A stretch of 64,000 nucleotides of DNA, taken from assembly GCA_044227095.1 (NCBI GenBank), contig JBGAFV010000001.1, positions 1,426,001-1,490,000 on the forward strand, written 5' to 3'. A program made the translations under genes and the position numbers. Source of the DNA: JACMLD01 sp044227095. Lineage in GTDB: Bacteria; Bacteroidota; Bacteroidia; Chitinophagales; Chitinophagaceae. The notes beneath the pieces are model-generated. The model searched no databases. It worked only from the letters and a program-made list of their open reading frames with translations, and was not told where the DNA came from. Positions 34,741-43,139 of the stretch are shown piece after piece; positions within the stretch are counted from its first letter, which is position 1, and each line of letters opens with the position of its first letter.

Positions 34741-35366
34741 TTACAAAACAAAAAAGCAATTATATAAAAGATGTATAAAAGCGAATTCAGGCAATTCAAT
34801 AAAATAGAAAATTGTTTCTCAAGCAAACTATTTTTTAAGTGTATATATTCAAATAAGCCAAGATTGAAAATAGTTCCGGTATAAAAGAATAAAACACCGG
34901 TAGTTATCCAAAACATTTTTTTGGTAAAAGGGTTGGATGGTTCTTCAAGATCCGACTGTTGTATGAAATAACAAACAGAAAGATATATTAATGAAAGACT
35001 TCCCAAAACAAAACTATTGCTGTGGAAATGATTTAACCCTTGTATAAAAAAGATATTTACAATACAAAACAACAAGGTGATAGAGCCAATAATACCAATA
35101 TTCTTTTTATGACTTAAATTAGTTGTTGCATTATAAAATAAATAATAGTAAAAAGTGAATTCAACAATTGTTGAAAGATTATACGCCCAGTAATTGTTTT
35201 TGCCAGATGCTTTTGAAATTAATCCATAGGTTTCAACAACAACATTCATTAAAAGGTATAGAACCGACCATTTAAAATAAGTCGGTTCTATATTTTTATA
35301 CTTGGCAATTCCGGTGCCAAAGGATGCGACAAGTACTAGATAAAAAATTGGAATTCCCCAGAACAT
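34737..35366 (-). CDS. Multi-pass membrane protein, probable sensor partner of the kinase
   Basis: A 209-residue protein with about six or seven hydrophobic helices and short loops (first from residue 3; a segment YWAYNLSTIVEFTFYYYLFY near 70; last at the C terminus ending AFLFCK). No family recognised. Its stop overlaps the kinase start (ATGA), and it lies 20 bp behind the small Gly/Cys-tailed protein. Position suggests it senses something for the kinase, which has no sensor domain of its own. Comparable 7-helix proteins beside kinases occur in other Bacteroidota as far as I recall. Confidence 0.72.
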   Translation of the reverse strand: MFWGIPIFYLVLVASFGTGIAKYKNIEPTYFKWSVLYLLMNVVVETYGLISKASGKNNYWAYNLSTIVEFTFYYYLFYNATTNLSHKKNIGIIGSITLLFCIVNIFFIQGLNHFHSNSFVLGSLSLIYLSVCYFIQQSDLEEPSNPFTKKMFWITTGVLFFYTGTIFNLGLFEYIHLKNSLLEKQFSILLNCLNSLLYIFYIIAFLFCK

Positions 35367-35386
35367 AATAAAATGAAAGTTTAATA

Positions 35387-35833
35387 TTAGCTATCGCCAT
35401 TTCCACCAGACATACTTCCACAACAATCACCGTTCAATTGCTTATCATAGGAACGATAACCGGGAATCAACATGAAATCATCTACTTCCCGTAATTCATT
35501 GTTATGACTCGTTGTAGCAAAAATCATCGTATTGGCCATATTTGAATAATCAGTATTATCACATGCTTTAGTGGTTGTAACAGGCTGAACCCCAAAATGT
35601 ATTCTTAATCCTGTTATATCATTGGAAGGTACTGTCATCGGGTCTATGCCTAATAAATTCAATATTTCGTTTTTTGCATACCAGCAAGCATGTTTCTTTA
35701 TTACAGTAAAATTTCCATTGAGTGTAGTTAGCGCAACATTGTTTGCAAACTTTGATATCCCATTGTCCATCTCAGTTTTATTAATCTCACCATCGATGGG
35801 GCTGGTAGGGGAGCTAACAATTTTTATTGGCAT
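35387..35833 (-). CDS. Small protein with Cys/Gly C-terminal tail, first gene of the two-component operon
   Basis: A 148-residue soluble protein without signal peptide or membrane helix. A central segment, HACWYAKNEILNLLGID, is followed by TGLRIHFGVQ and, after a polar stretch, NTMIFATTSHNNELREVDDF; it ends NGDCCGSMSGGNGDS. The W-x-x-K-x-x-I...GLRIHFG pattern with a Cys- and Gly-rich tail recalls unnamed short proteins that I have seen next to histidine kinases in Bacteroidota; no function is known to me. The tail resembles a processed or modified C terminus. First gene of the operon and 20 bp ahead of the multi-pass protein, so it may be the signal, a substrate or a regulator of that system. 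Confidence 0.65.
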   Translation of the reverse strand: MPIKIVSSPTSPIDGEINKTEMDNGISKFANNVALTTLNGNFTVIKKHACWYAKNEILNLLGIDPMTVPSNDITGLRIHFGVQPVTTTKACDNTDYSNMANTMIFATTSHNNELREVDDFMLIPGYRSYDKQLNGDCCGSMSGGNGDS

Positions 35834-36164
35834 AAAATAGTGTTTAAAGGTTTTAAAATAATTGTGTTCATAAAACTATTACACCATTATCGATTTTCAA
35901 TCACAAAAACACAAAACCGTTATTTCTTTTTGCAAAACTGTGAAAAACACGCTAGGGTATTGGGTTATTAAACCCTTGAAAGAAAGCAGAAGGTAAGACA
36001 ACCTTTGTAAAGTTAAATAGTAAATTAACAGGTAAGAGTAAACATGTACTAAAAGCACTTTCATCAACTAAAAATAATGGCTCAAGTATATTTTTTAAGC
36101 ATAAACTCCATTGCAATAGTCTTAAATCAGCAGTTTTTCAATTATTCATTTTAAACTTCTTATT
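35834..36164. other. Intergenic region between divergent genes, no gene seen
   Basis: AT-rich stretch between the signalling operon and a divergent lipoprotein gene. No ORF, RNA or clear promoter box was found. Regulatory sites for the operon, possibly bound by its own response regulator, would be expected here. Confidence 0.5.
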
Positions 36165-36605
36165 ATGAAAAAGAAAATTTTAGTAATGGTAATTTTTGGG
36201 TGCACAACCTTATTATTTAGTTCTTGCCATCCTAAGAAAGGATGTATGGATATTAGCGCTTCTAATTTTGATGCAGAGGCCGAAAAAGATTGCGGCTGTT
36301 GCGAATTTGGGAAAGTAGTTTTCTATTCCCGCTACCCTGCATATGTTGTGGGAGGTGTATCTTATTCAATAGTAACTTATCCCATAAAAATATTTGTGGG
36401 TACGCAGGAAATTGGGACGGTTACAGCGTTTTATCCAAATGGCCCCGGCAACTCCAATGTTCCCGGGTTGGTTTCTTATTCACCAGGTGGAAATAAAAAT
36501 GTTGAATGGTATGCAAAAGTTACTGCACCCAATGGAAGTTTTATAGTACTAGGGTCCGGAACTTTTAATGCAGGAAAATTAACTTACTATGTGCCTATTT
36601 TTTAA
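36165..36605 (+). CDS. Cys-rich lipoprotein, unknown function
   Basis: A 146-residue lipoprotein with lipobox Cys21 (LLFSSC). Directly after it comes KKGCMDISASNFDAEAEKDCGCC, a version of the GCTDxxAxNYxxxA...DGxC motif widespread in Bacteroidota surface proteins. The remaining ~95 residues are beta-rich (FYSRYPAYVVGGVSYSI, PIKIFVGTQEIGTVTAFYPNGPG) and look like a small beta-sandwich. Ligand unknown. Monocistronic, with a hairpin after the stop. Divergent from the signalling operon. Confidence 0.68.
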   Translation: MKKKILVMVIFGCTTLLFSSCHPKKGCMDISASNFDAEAEKDCGCCEFGKVVFYSRYPAYVVGGVSYSIVTYPIKIFVGTQEIGTVTAFYPNGPGNSNVPGLVSYSPGGNKNVEWYAKVTAPNGSFIVLGSGTFNAGKLTYYVPIF

Positions 36606-36616
36606 TTATGAATTTG

Positions 36617-36654
36617 ATGAAGGTTTGTAGCTGTAATATGTTACAAGCTTTCAT
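36617..36654. terminator. Hairpin shared by the lipoprotein and acyltransferase gene ends
   Basis: Arms 36617-36629 (ATGAAGGTTTGTA) and 36642-36654 (TACAAGCTTTCAT) pair with two G-T pairs around a 12-base loop. The right arm overlaps the last codons of the acyltransferase on the minus strand. Confidence 0.5.
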
Positions 36655-37562
36655 TGTTCTTTAGGGGCTTCTGTCTGAAACGTATCCACCCACTCCCTTG
36701 CATACTCATCTTTCCATTCATGTTTCCACCTGTTATGGCTCCATAAATAAAGCGAAGGGTTTTGGCGTATGTTATCTTCAAGTGCTGCTACATATTTTTG
36801 AGTAAGTTCTCCTTCTTTTAATTCACCAGCATTGTCTGTTAGTAAACTTGTACTTAAATGGTAGTACCCGCGTCGTGGTTTACTGAGTGATACAAATACC
36901 ACAGGCATTTTGCCCAGCCTTGCCCCTTTTTCCGGGCCTTTTAAAAATGCGGTTGGGGTATTGAAAAAATTAAGCCAATAACTTTTTGCGGGCAGCGGTG
37001 GACTTTGATCTGCCATTAGCGCTAATGCAAATTGTTTATTGCGAAAAGGCAGCATGGCGCGGCGCATGTCATTAAACGGCAATAATACAGCACCAAATCT
37101 GCTGCGGAGATACAAAAACAACTTATCGAAAATTTTATTGCTTAGCGGTGAATAAGCTGCCAGTAAGGTATAAGAACCTTGCAATGTTACAATAGCATTT
37201 CCCCATTCCCAGTTAAACTGATGGCCAAGTAATATATGGCAGGAACGCCCACTTGCATAAACTTTTTCAAGTACTTCCAAATCTGCGGTTATACGTGAGC
37301 GTATAGACCGTTCAGGAATACTCAATAGCTTTAAGGCTTCAATCCAGTTGTCCCAAAAATTTCGATAAAATTGTTTACCTATAATTTTTCTTTGTTCCTC
37401 TGTTTTTTCGGGAAAGGCGATAGAGAGATTTTTAAATACAATCTCTTTTCTGTAACCGGCTACGTGGTAAGTTAGAACATATAAAATCCAGGACAGAAAA
37501 TATAGTACGGGCAAGGGTAAAAGAGAAATGAAATACAATATTCCAAAAACAATATAGTACAT
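36651..37562 (-). CDS. LpxL/HtrB-type lysophospholipid acyltransferase, copy 1
   Basis: A 303-residue membrane-associated acyltransferase. N-terminal hydrophobic stretch (about 1-33), VFKNLSIAFPEKTEEQR, the catalytic HX4E in LLGHQFNWEWG, ALMADQSPP (block III) and the C-terminal SLYLWSHNRWKHEWKD motif. These enzymes add secondary acyl chains to lipid A or related lipids. Equal in length to its neighbour at 37673-38584, from which it is separated by about 110 bp; clearly a tandem duplication that has diverged. Confidence 0.9.
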   Translation of the reverse strand: MYYIVFGILYFISLLPLPVLYFLSWILYVLTYHVAGYRKEIVFKNLSIAFPEKTEEQRKIIGKQFYRNFWDNWIEALKLLSIPERSIRSRITADLEVLEKVYASGRSCHILLGHQFNWEWGNAIVTLQGSYTLLAAYSPLSNKIFDKLFLYLRSRFGAVLLPFNDMRRAMLPFRNKQFALALMADQSPPLPAKSYWLNFFNTPTAFLKGPEKGARLGKMPVVFVSLSKPRRGYYHLSTSLLTDNAGELKEGELTQKYVAALEDNIRQNPSLYLWSHNRWKHEWKDEYAREWVDTFQTEAPKEQ

Positions 37563-37672
37563 CGGGCTAAAATTGTATTAACACAACAATCAATCTGTCA
37601 TCTTGTTTACAAAAACAAAACTACAAAATGAAATAATACAGTTAATAGCCCGTGTGGTGTGGTAAAATTAAT

Positions 37673-38584
37673 TTACAAACTAACAGCAGGAATGAGCTGG
37701 TCTGAACACACCCAGCGATTGCTGTATTCTGGCTTCCATGCGTGTTTCCAGCGACGGTGGCTCCATAAATAATTAGCGGGATGTTCTGCGATGCAATTTT
37801 CAACATATCGTACAAACATCTCCGTTAGCTCTCCTTCTCTTAAGGCATTTGGCGTTGCAGTAGCCATGGTGCATGTAAAATGATAATGCCCCCTCTTTGT
37901 TTTATAGAAATTAACAAACACTACTGCAGTATCTTTTGATCGGGCACCTTTTTCCGGGCCTGCAACAAAAGCTGTAGGTTTTTTAAAAAAAGAAAGCCAA
38001 TAAACGCTGTTAAGATTACCAGGATTTTGATCAGCAGCTAGTGCAAGTGAATAATGTGCAGGTGCTATCTCTGCAAAACTGGTTTTAAATTTTGTAGCCG
38101 ATATTAAAACTGTTCCATATTTTTTACGGAGATTATAAAAAAACCTGTTTAGTGGTTTATTGCTTATAGGCATATACACACCAAGAAAAGGGATCTTTAT
38201 ACTTCTTACAACGGCCCATTGCACAAGCTCCCAATTAAAATTATGCATGGCATGAAGCTGAATATTTTTTCCTGTTTTAATTGCTTCTTCAATGCCACTG
38301 TAATCGCCGGTAACCCGGCGCATTGATTCAGCCGCACTCATAGACAACATTTTTATAACTTCTATAAACGTGTCTGTAAAATTGTGGTAGAATGCTTTGG
38401 CAATAGTTGTTTTCTCAGCTTCTGTTTTTTCCGGGAAGGCAATGGTGAGATTTGCCATTACAACATCTCTCCGGTATTTTAGAATATAATAAAGCAATCC
38501 ATAAACGCCATCACCAATAATATACAATAACCTTAGCGGCAATAATGAGAGCAGGTATAAAAAACCATACAGTACATAGTACAT
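37673..38584 (-). CDS. LpxL/HtrB-type lysophospholipid acyltransferase, copy 2
   Basis: A 303-residue paralogue of the downstream gene. It has MANLTIAFPEKTEAEK, HX4E in AMHNFNWELVQ, ALAADQNPG and NYLWSHRRWKHAWKPEYS. Conservation of catalytic His and Glu in both copies suggests two working enzymes, perhaps with different chain lengths or acceptors (lipid A, ornithine or other lipids). Its start lies about 70 bp after the stop of nadB on the same strand. Confidence 0.9.
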   Translation of the reverse strand: MYYVLYGFLYLLSLLPLRLLYIIGDGVYGLLYYILKYRRDVVMANLTIAFPEKTEAEKTTIAKAFYHNFTDTFIEVIKMLSMSAAESMRRVTGDYSGIEEAIKTGKNIQLHAMHNFNWELVQWAVVRSIKIPFLGVYMPISNKPLNRFFYNLRKKYGTVLISATKFKTSFAEIAPAHYSLALAADQNPGNLNSVYWLSFFKKPTAFVAGPEKGARSKDTAVVFVNFYKTKRGHYHFTCTMATATPNALREGELTEMFVRYVENCIAEHPANYLWSHRRWKHAWKPEYSNRWVCSDQLIPAVSL

Positions 38585-38656
38585 TGGCGACGTTTAAGAA
38601 TTAGCAATCGGGTTGTTAGCGATAAAGCTACGTTTATATTGCAAACTTCTGCGTGT

Positions 38657-40258
38657 TTATAAAACAATGTTCTGTACCATCTTGCTTTTGCCCGGGTAAT
38701 CTGTATTAAAATGAAGTCCCCTGCTTTCATGCCTGAGTTGCGCACATTTTACAACTACATAAGCTACGGTAATCATATTGCGCAACTCGCAGAGTTGTGG
38801 AGATACGGTAGTAGCCTCATACAATTGTTCTGTTTCTTCCCACAAAAGATCAAGCCTTTTCATAGCACGTTGCAAACGAATATTGGTACGCACAATACCA
38901 ACATAATCGCTCATCAGCAATTGCAATTCTTTTAAACTCTGTGTAATAAGAATCATTTCTTTAGGGTGGGTAGTGCCATCTGTTTTCCAGTCGGGCAAAT
39001 TATTGATAAAACCCAGCGATTCAATTTTTGTGACAGCATCTACATAACACCTGTGCCCAAATACCATTGCTTCAAGCAAAGAATTACTGGCAAGGCGGTT
39101 GGCGCCATGCAAGCCAGTACTGGAGCACTCTCCGGCAGCATAAAGGTTTAGTATAGAAGTTCTGCCCCACTCATCTGTTTTAATACCACCGCAGCTATAA
39201 TGCGCCGCTGGAGATACTGGTATCATTTGTTTGGTAACATCTATTCCAATACTCAAACATTTTTCATAAATGTTAGGAAAGTGATGAATAAATTTTTCTT
39301 TATCCATATGCCGGCAATCTAAGAATACATGTTCTGTACCTGTAATTTTCATTTCGCTATCTATGGCCCTTGCTACAATATCACGTGGGGCAAGATCTTT
39401 TCTTGCATCGTAGCGTTCCATAAATGCTTCACCGTTTTTATTACGCAAAATGCCACCGTCTCCACGCACAGCTTCTGTAATTAAGAAAGCCTGGCCGCCT
39501 ACACCGGCTTCATACAATGCAGTTGGATGAAATTGTATAAACTCCATGTTTTCTATTCGCCCTTTTGCACGGTACACCATTGCCACACCATCTCCTGTAG
39601 CAATAGAAGGATTGGTAGTAGTGCGATAGATTTGTCCGTTACCGCCTGTTGCCAGCAAAGTAATTTTAGCAACTATTTTTTCAATATGGTTGGTTTGAAG
39701 ATTAAGTGCATATACACCATAGCATGTAATATCTGGTGTAGCTTTTGTTACCAAAAAACCAAGATGGTGTTGCGTAAGAATATCAAGTACAAAACAATGT
39801 TTTATAATTTCTATATTCTTTTGTTTGCTTACAGCTTCTACCAGTGCTCGTTCCATTTCTTTGCCGGTTACATCTTTATGATGAAGTATCCGGTATTCAC
39901 TGTGGCCACCTTCTTTTCCCAACGAATAATCGCCATCAGCATCTTTATCAAACTGTGCGCCCCATTCAATTAGTTCACGAATTCTGTCTACACCTTCTTT
40001 TACAACAATTTCTACCACATGCTTATTGCACAAGCCATCGCCTGCAATTAGTGTATCTTCTATATGTTTATCAAAACTGTCTTTCTCATTATCCCACACA
40101 CCTGCAATACCGCCTTGCGCATATTTTGTATTGGTTTCGTCAGTTCTTGTTTTGGTAATAACTGTAACTTTTTTATTGGGGAAATGCTGCGCTACTTTTA
40201 AAGCGTAAGTAAGGCCGGCAATACCAGAACCAACAACTAAAAAATCTGTTTCAATCAT
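38657..40258 (-). CDS. nadB: L-aspartate oxidase
   Basis: The ATG at 40258 (MIETDFLVVGSGIAGLTYALK) gives 533 residues, normal for NadB; the longer frame adds 23 non-conserved residues. FAD-binding VVGSGIAG, KYAQGGIAGVW, LGKEGGHSEYRILHHKDVTG, GEAFMERYDARKDLAPRDIVARAI and SPAAHYSCGGIKTD are diagnostic. It oxidises L-aspartate to iminoaspartate, first step of de novo NAD synthesis; the partners nadA and nadC are not here. Single gene by spacing, followed by the acyltransferase pair. Confidence 0.96.
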   Translation of the reverse strand: MIETDFLVVGSGIAGLTYALKVAQHFPNKKVTVITKTRTDETNTKYAQGGIAGVWDNEKDSFDKHIEDTLIAGDGLCNKHVVEIVVKEGVDRIRELIEWGAQFDKDADGDYSLGKEGGHSEYRILHHKDVTGKEMERALVEAVSKQKNIEIIKHCFVLDILTQHHLGFLVTKATPDITCYGVYALNLQTNHIEKIVAKITLLATGGNGQIYRTTTNPSIATGDGVAMVYRAKGRIENMEFIQFHPTALYEAGVGGQAFLITEAVRGDGGILRNKNGEAFMERYDARKDLAPRDIVARAIDSEMKITGTEHVFLDCRHMDKEKFIHHFPNIYEKCLSIGIDVTKQMIPVSPAAHYSCGGIKTDEWGRTSILNLYAAGECSSTGLHGANRLASNSLLEAMVFGHRCYVDAVTKIESLGFINNLPDWKTDGTTHPKEMILITQSLKELQLLMSDYVGIVRTNIRLQRAMKRLDLLWEETEQLYEATTVSPQLCELRNMITVAYVVVKCAQLRHESRGLHFNTDYPGKSKMVQNIVL

Positions 40259-40513
40259 ATAGCTTATTACTTTTAATTTTTGCGACAAGCATTGGTAACA
40301 CAGATAAGGCATCGTTGTGTCACTCACTTGTACATTTTAGCCATGCGCTGCTAACCACTAACTACAAGCACTCCTTACATTTTGCTATCTTCTCTATTCT
40401 TATAGTTCATTGTCGCAAGAACATACCCGCTTCTTTTGTCTTTCTTGCAAAAGTGGTTATTCACTACCATCGAAGATGCCCCCGGTGTATCGCCTCAAAA
40501 GTTATCGTCGATA

Positions 40514-40562
40514 TTAATTCCCTGTGCTGCTCTGTGTTACTGTGTCTCCGTGGTTCACATTT
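40514..40562 (-). repeat. Dispersed repeat forming the end of the YhhN gene (ACGGAGACACAG type)
   Basis: Minus-strand words AACCACGGAGACACAG and TAACACAGAGCAGCACAG are typical of a repeat I know from many Bacteroidota intergenic regions. A related plus-strand remnant (CTCCGGGTCTCCGTGGC) is at 29668-29684. Confidence 0.5.
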
Positions 40563-41233
40563 TCTTTAGCAAGATACAGCAAAGAACCTTTTACAATTGC
40601 AAATTGCGCAAGTGCATAAGTTAGCATAATGCAAAGCCCGGCCGCCGGAAAAGGACGATAAAATTTATTCAATGCCAGTAAAGAATCTGATATCACAAAC
40701 AATGCAGCTCCTGCTGTGCAATACAATGCAGCATTTTTAAATTTTATGCCGAAAGCATGCGCCGCAGTTGCAAACATAACTGCAATGGTAACTGCATAAA
40801 TGCCTACCGGAATTTTTAAACTGCCAATACCCGCATACAACAAAGTAAATAGCGCAATTACATAAACAGCAACAGCAATAATGATTAAAAAGTTGAAAGA
40901 TTGTTTTATTGTTTGTTGCTTACGTGATTTAAGGAAAAACAAAATGTACATAATATGCGCTATCAGAAAACTGCCCAACCCTGCCATAAACCATACTGCA
41001 TTTTTTTCTTCCAGCATTAGAAATACATCTCCCAGCCAAGAAAAAATTAAAGCTGCTGCTATATAATAATGCAGCGATTTTAATTTTATAGATGATGCAA
41101 CAAACCATACCAATAAAAGTATAACCAGCAAAGGCTTTGTAAACAAACGCAAATCATTCCATCCAGATGCAATGGCTGCTAATTCTAACAACAAGTCTGC
41201 AAAAAAAAGATAAAGCCAGTATTTGCTGTTCAT
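40514..41233 (-). CDS. YhhN-family lysoplasmalogenase-like membrane protein
   Basis: A 239-residue protein with about eight hydrophobic helices. FSWLGDVFLML (about residues 64-74) and ALFVISDSLLALNKF (about 180-194) are the two conserved Asp-containing motifs of the YhhN/TMEM86 family, whose animal members hydrolyse lysoplasmalogens. In bacteria the substrate is uncertain. The last 13 or so residues (NHGDTVTQSSTGN) are encoded by a dispersed repeat and follow the final helix, so they are probably an accidental extension. Upstream lipoprotein and epimerase genes are closely spaced and may be co-transcribed. Confidence 0.85.
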   Translation of the reverse strand: MNSKYWLYLFFADLLLELAAIASGWNDLRLFTKPLLVILLLVWFVASSIKLKSLHYYIAAALIFSWLGDVFLMLEEKNAVWFMAGLGSFLIAHIMYILFFLKSRKQQTIKQSFNFLIIIAVAVYVIALFTLLYAGIGSLKIPVGIYAVTIAVMFATAAHAFGIKFKNAALYCTAGAALFVISDSLLALNKFYRPFPAAGLCIMLTYALAQFAIVKGSLLYLAKENVNHGDTVTQSSTGN

Positions 41234-41241
41234 GGCAGGGG

Positions 41242-42018
41242 TTAATATTCTATATCTAGCGCAAGCAATGCGGGGTGCTGAAATGTTTCCATTAAATCTG
41301 ATTTAAGGGTAACAGTTTTTTTATCCTCACCAATTACCGCCTGGGGATTGCTTACTTTTTTTATTGCTCTTGGAAGTTTTATAGACAATGTATAATCCAT
41401 TGGGCCCAGCATGCCGCTCATTTGTTTAAATTCATTAAGCTTCATGGCTTTGGAAAATTCCTGGTAACGTTCCTGGTTTACTTTACGACTGTATGATCCA
41501 TCTTTAATCGTAATGTCGTATATAGAAGCTATCTGTGGCATGTTCTTATCATTAGACTGATCGTCTCCGCCGCTTTGTGGAATATTTTTCCCCATACCGC
41601 CAAACAGGTTTTTTAAGCCACCAGAAGAACTATTAAGGCTTGCATACAATTGCTGCAGGTTATTGGTAGAAGTAAAAGGGAAAGTCATATCAAACTTGCC
41701 GATGCTTTCTTTTACATTCATCACTACATGTACTTTGCCTTCTCGCAATAATGCTTTTTTATCTGCAGGAACATCTTTAGAAGTATCAATATAATCTTTC
41801 ATCAGCAGCGTAGTATCGTAAGGTCTGTCCAGGCCATCTTTTGACAAATCATTTTCGCCGGCAAAACCTTTTACTATGTCGAGCAGTTTGCTCATATCGC
41901 TTTTCATTACAAGCGTGCCGCTTCCATTGTTTTTAATTTCCAGTTCTTCACGTGTGTCTGTACAACTGATTAAAGCAAATGGAAGTGCAAAAAGTAAAAG
42001 GGCCTTTAACTTTTTCAT
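41242..42018 (-). CDS. Lipoprotein of unknown function
   Basis: A 258-residue lipoprotein with lipobox Cys19 (FALISC). The mature part begins with TREELEIKNNGSGTLVMKSDMSKLL, continues with a Gly/Ser/Asn/Asp-rich low-complexity stretch (about 130-165, FGGMGKNIPQSGGDDQSND) and ends in a beta-rich region. Domain not recognised. It starts 28 bp after the aldose epimerase stop and ends 8 bp before the YhhN gene start, so the three may form an operon, but no functional link is evident. Confidence 0.7.
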   Translation of the reverse strand: MKKLKALLLFALPFALISCTDTREELEIKNNGSGTLVMKSDMSKLLDIVKGFAGENDLSKDGLDRPYDTTLLMKDYIDTSKDVPADKKALLREGKVHVVMNVKESIGKFDMTFPFTSTNNLQQLYASLNSSSGGLKNLFGGMGKNIPQSGGDDQSNDKNMPQIASIYDITIKDGSYSRKVNQERYQEFSKAMKLNEFKQMSGMLGPMDYTLSIKLPRAIKKVSNPQAVIGEDKKTVTLKSDLMETFQHPALLALDIEY

Positions 42019-42046
42019 GATTTTCTTTTTAGGAAAGGTAAAACAT

Positions 42047-43000
42047 TTATTGGCAACCTACCTGGTAATGCACTGTGAAAGTTTGTGTGTGCCTGGGCTG
42101 TAGCATTAATAACCCAATTTTATTATTGAATGCATTTGGCGCGGCACTCAGGTTTTCAATAGCAATACTCTGCCTGTGATCTGGGATAAAAATTTGTAAA
42201 AAAGGATAGCTTGTATCCGGAAAAAAATTCAGTTGCAAACCGGCGTCGTCATTGCGCAGTGTGCATGCGGCATATGTATCATCATCTGTTAATACAAAAC
42301 AATTGTCAAGCTTTGTATCTGCAATAAGGTTTGGTTCATTAAAAGTATTGTACGGTAATATTTTTCCGGTGGGTACAAGTTTTTCATCAAACTCAAGCAT
42401 TGCATTAGCCCTGAAATAAAGCAACCAGTCATTCACTTTTCCGCCCACGCTAAAATAAGGATGCCAGCCATCTGTCATTGGTATGGGTAAATCATCAAGA
42501 TTGATAATGGTAGTTTGTACCTGCAGTGTATTGTTTTGAGATAATGTATACCTTATTTCGCAGGAGTAATCAAATGGATAACCATCATCTTCTTCTTTGT
42601 AATGATAGCGGAAAGATGCACTTGCCCTTTGCTCGTCTGCAAACGTGTTTACCATTTTAAATGGTTTGTTGAATAACAAACCATGTATAGCGGTGCCATC
42701 TAAAAATTTATTTTCAAATTCAAATTCTTCTCCATCGTAAAGATATTTTCCTTGCGGTATGCGGCATGCAAACGGAGAAAGTTTGCTGCTTTTATAACTG
42801 AGGGAAAGATTTTTCTCAATATCTGCTTTATCGCTGTAATTGTCTATAATATTATGCGGGCCGTTTTTTGTAACAACAGTAAATGCATGCAGCATAGCGC
42901 CGTAAGCTGGTAAAATAATAACCTGTGTTTTGTTGTTTGGGTCTGTAAGTATTACCTGCTCCAGTCCGTTGTTTTTAGACGAAGAAATTGTGAATTCCAT
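42047..43000 (-). CDS. Aldose 1-epimerase-family protein
   Basis: A 317-residue galactose-mutarotase-like protein without signal peptide. Recognisable: PYGAMLHAF-type opening (LPAYGAMLHAF), FACRIPQGKYLYDG with the substrate Arg region, TAIHGLLFNKPF (first catalytic-site His), TDGWHPYFSVGG (second His) and IFIPDHRQSIAIENLSAAPNAF (C-terminal Glu). It interconverts anomers of a hexose or related sugar; which one is not evident. First gene of a likely three-gene unit behind a good promoter. Confidence 0.88.
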   Translation of the reverse strand: MEFTISSSKNNGLEQVILTDPNNKTQVIILPAYGAMLHAFTVVTKNGPHNIIDNYSDKADIEKNLSLSYKSSKLSPFACRIPQGKYLYDGEEFEFENKFLDGTAIHGLLFNKPFKMVNTFADEQRASASFRYHYKEEDDGYPFDYSCEIRYTLSQNNTLQVQTTIINLDDLPIPMTDGWHPYFSVGGKVNDWLLYFRANAMLEFDEKLVPTGKILPYNTFNEPNLIADTKLDNCFVLTDDDTYAACTLRNDDAGLQLNFFPDTSYPFLQIFIPDHRQSIAIENLSAAPNAFNNKIGLLMLQPRHTQTFTVHYQVGCQ

Positions 43001-43018
43001 ATCCAGGTTTTGTTTGAA

Positions 43019-43048
43019 CTAAAGTAAGCGATCTGTTTGTATCAGCAA
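43019..43048 (-). promoter_or_regulatory. Bacteroidota-type promoter of the epimerase gene
   Basis: Minus strand: TTG (43048-43046), 19 bases, TACTTTAG (43026-43019), seven of eight -7 positions. The ATG follows 18 bases later. Confidence 0.6.
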
Positions 43049-43107
43049 ATTATGAAGAGAAAGCAGGACAAACGATTGCGCAAATTGTAAGAAAAGCATA
43101 GATTCAT

Positions 43108-43139
43108 TCTTGCTAACGGCTAACAGCTAGTAACTCTTA
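43108..43139. repeat. 3'-end repeat after ispG
   Basis: On the minus strand the stop TAA is followed by GAGTTACTAGCTGTTAGCCG and TTAGCAAG. The GCTGTTAGCCGTTAGC words recur in the repeats near 61860-61926 and 62233-62264. Confidence 0.45.

Noticed and set aside
39527..39973. 148-codon frame on the plus strand
   Set aside because: Lies entirely antisense to nadB; rich in Cys/Tyr/Phe as expected for a shadow frame.
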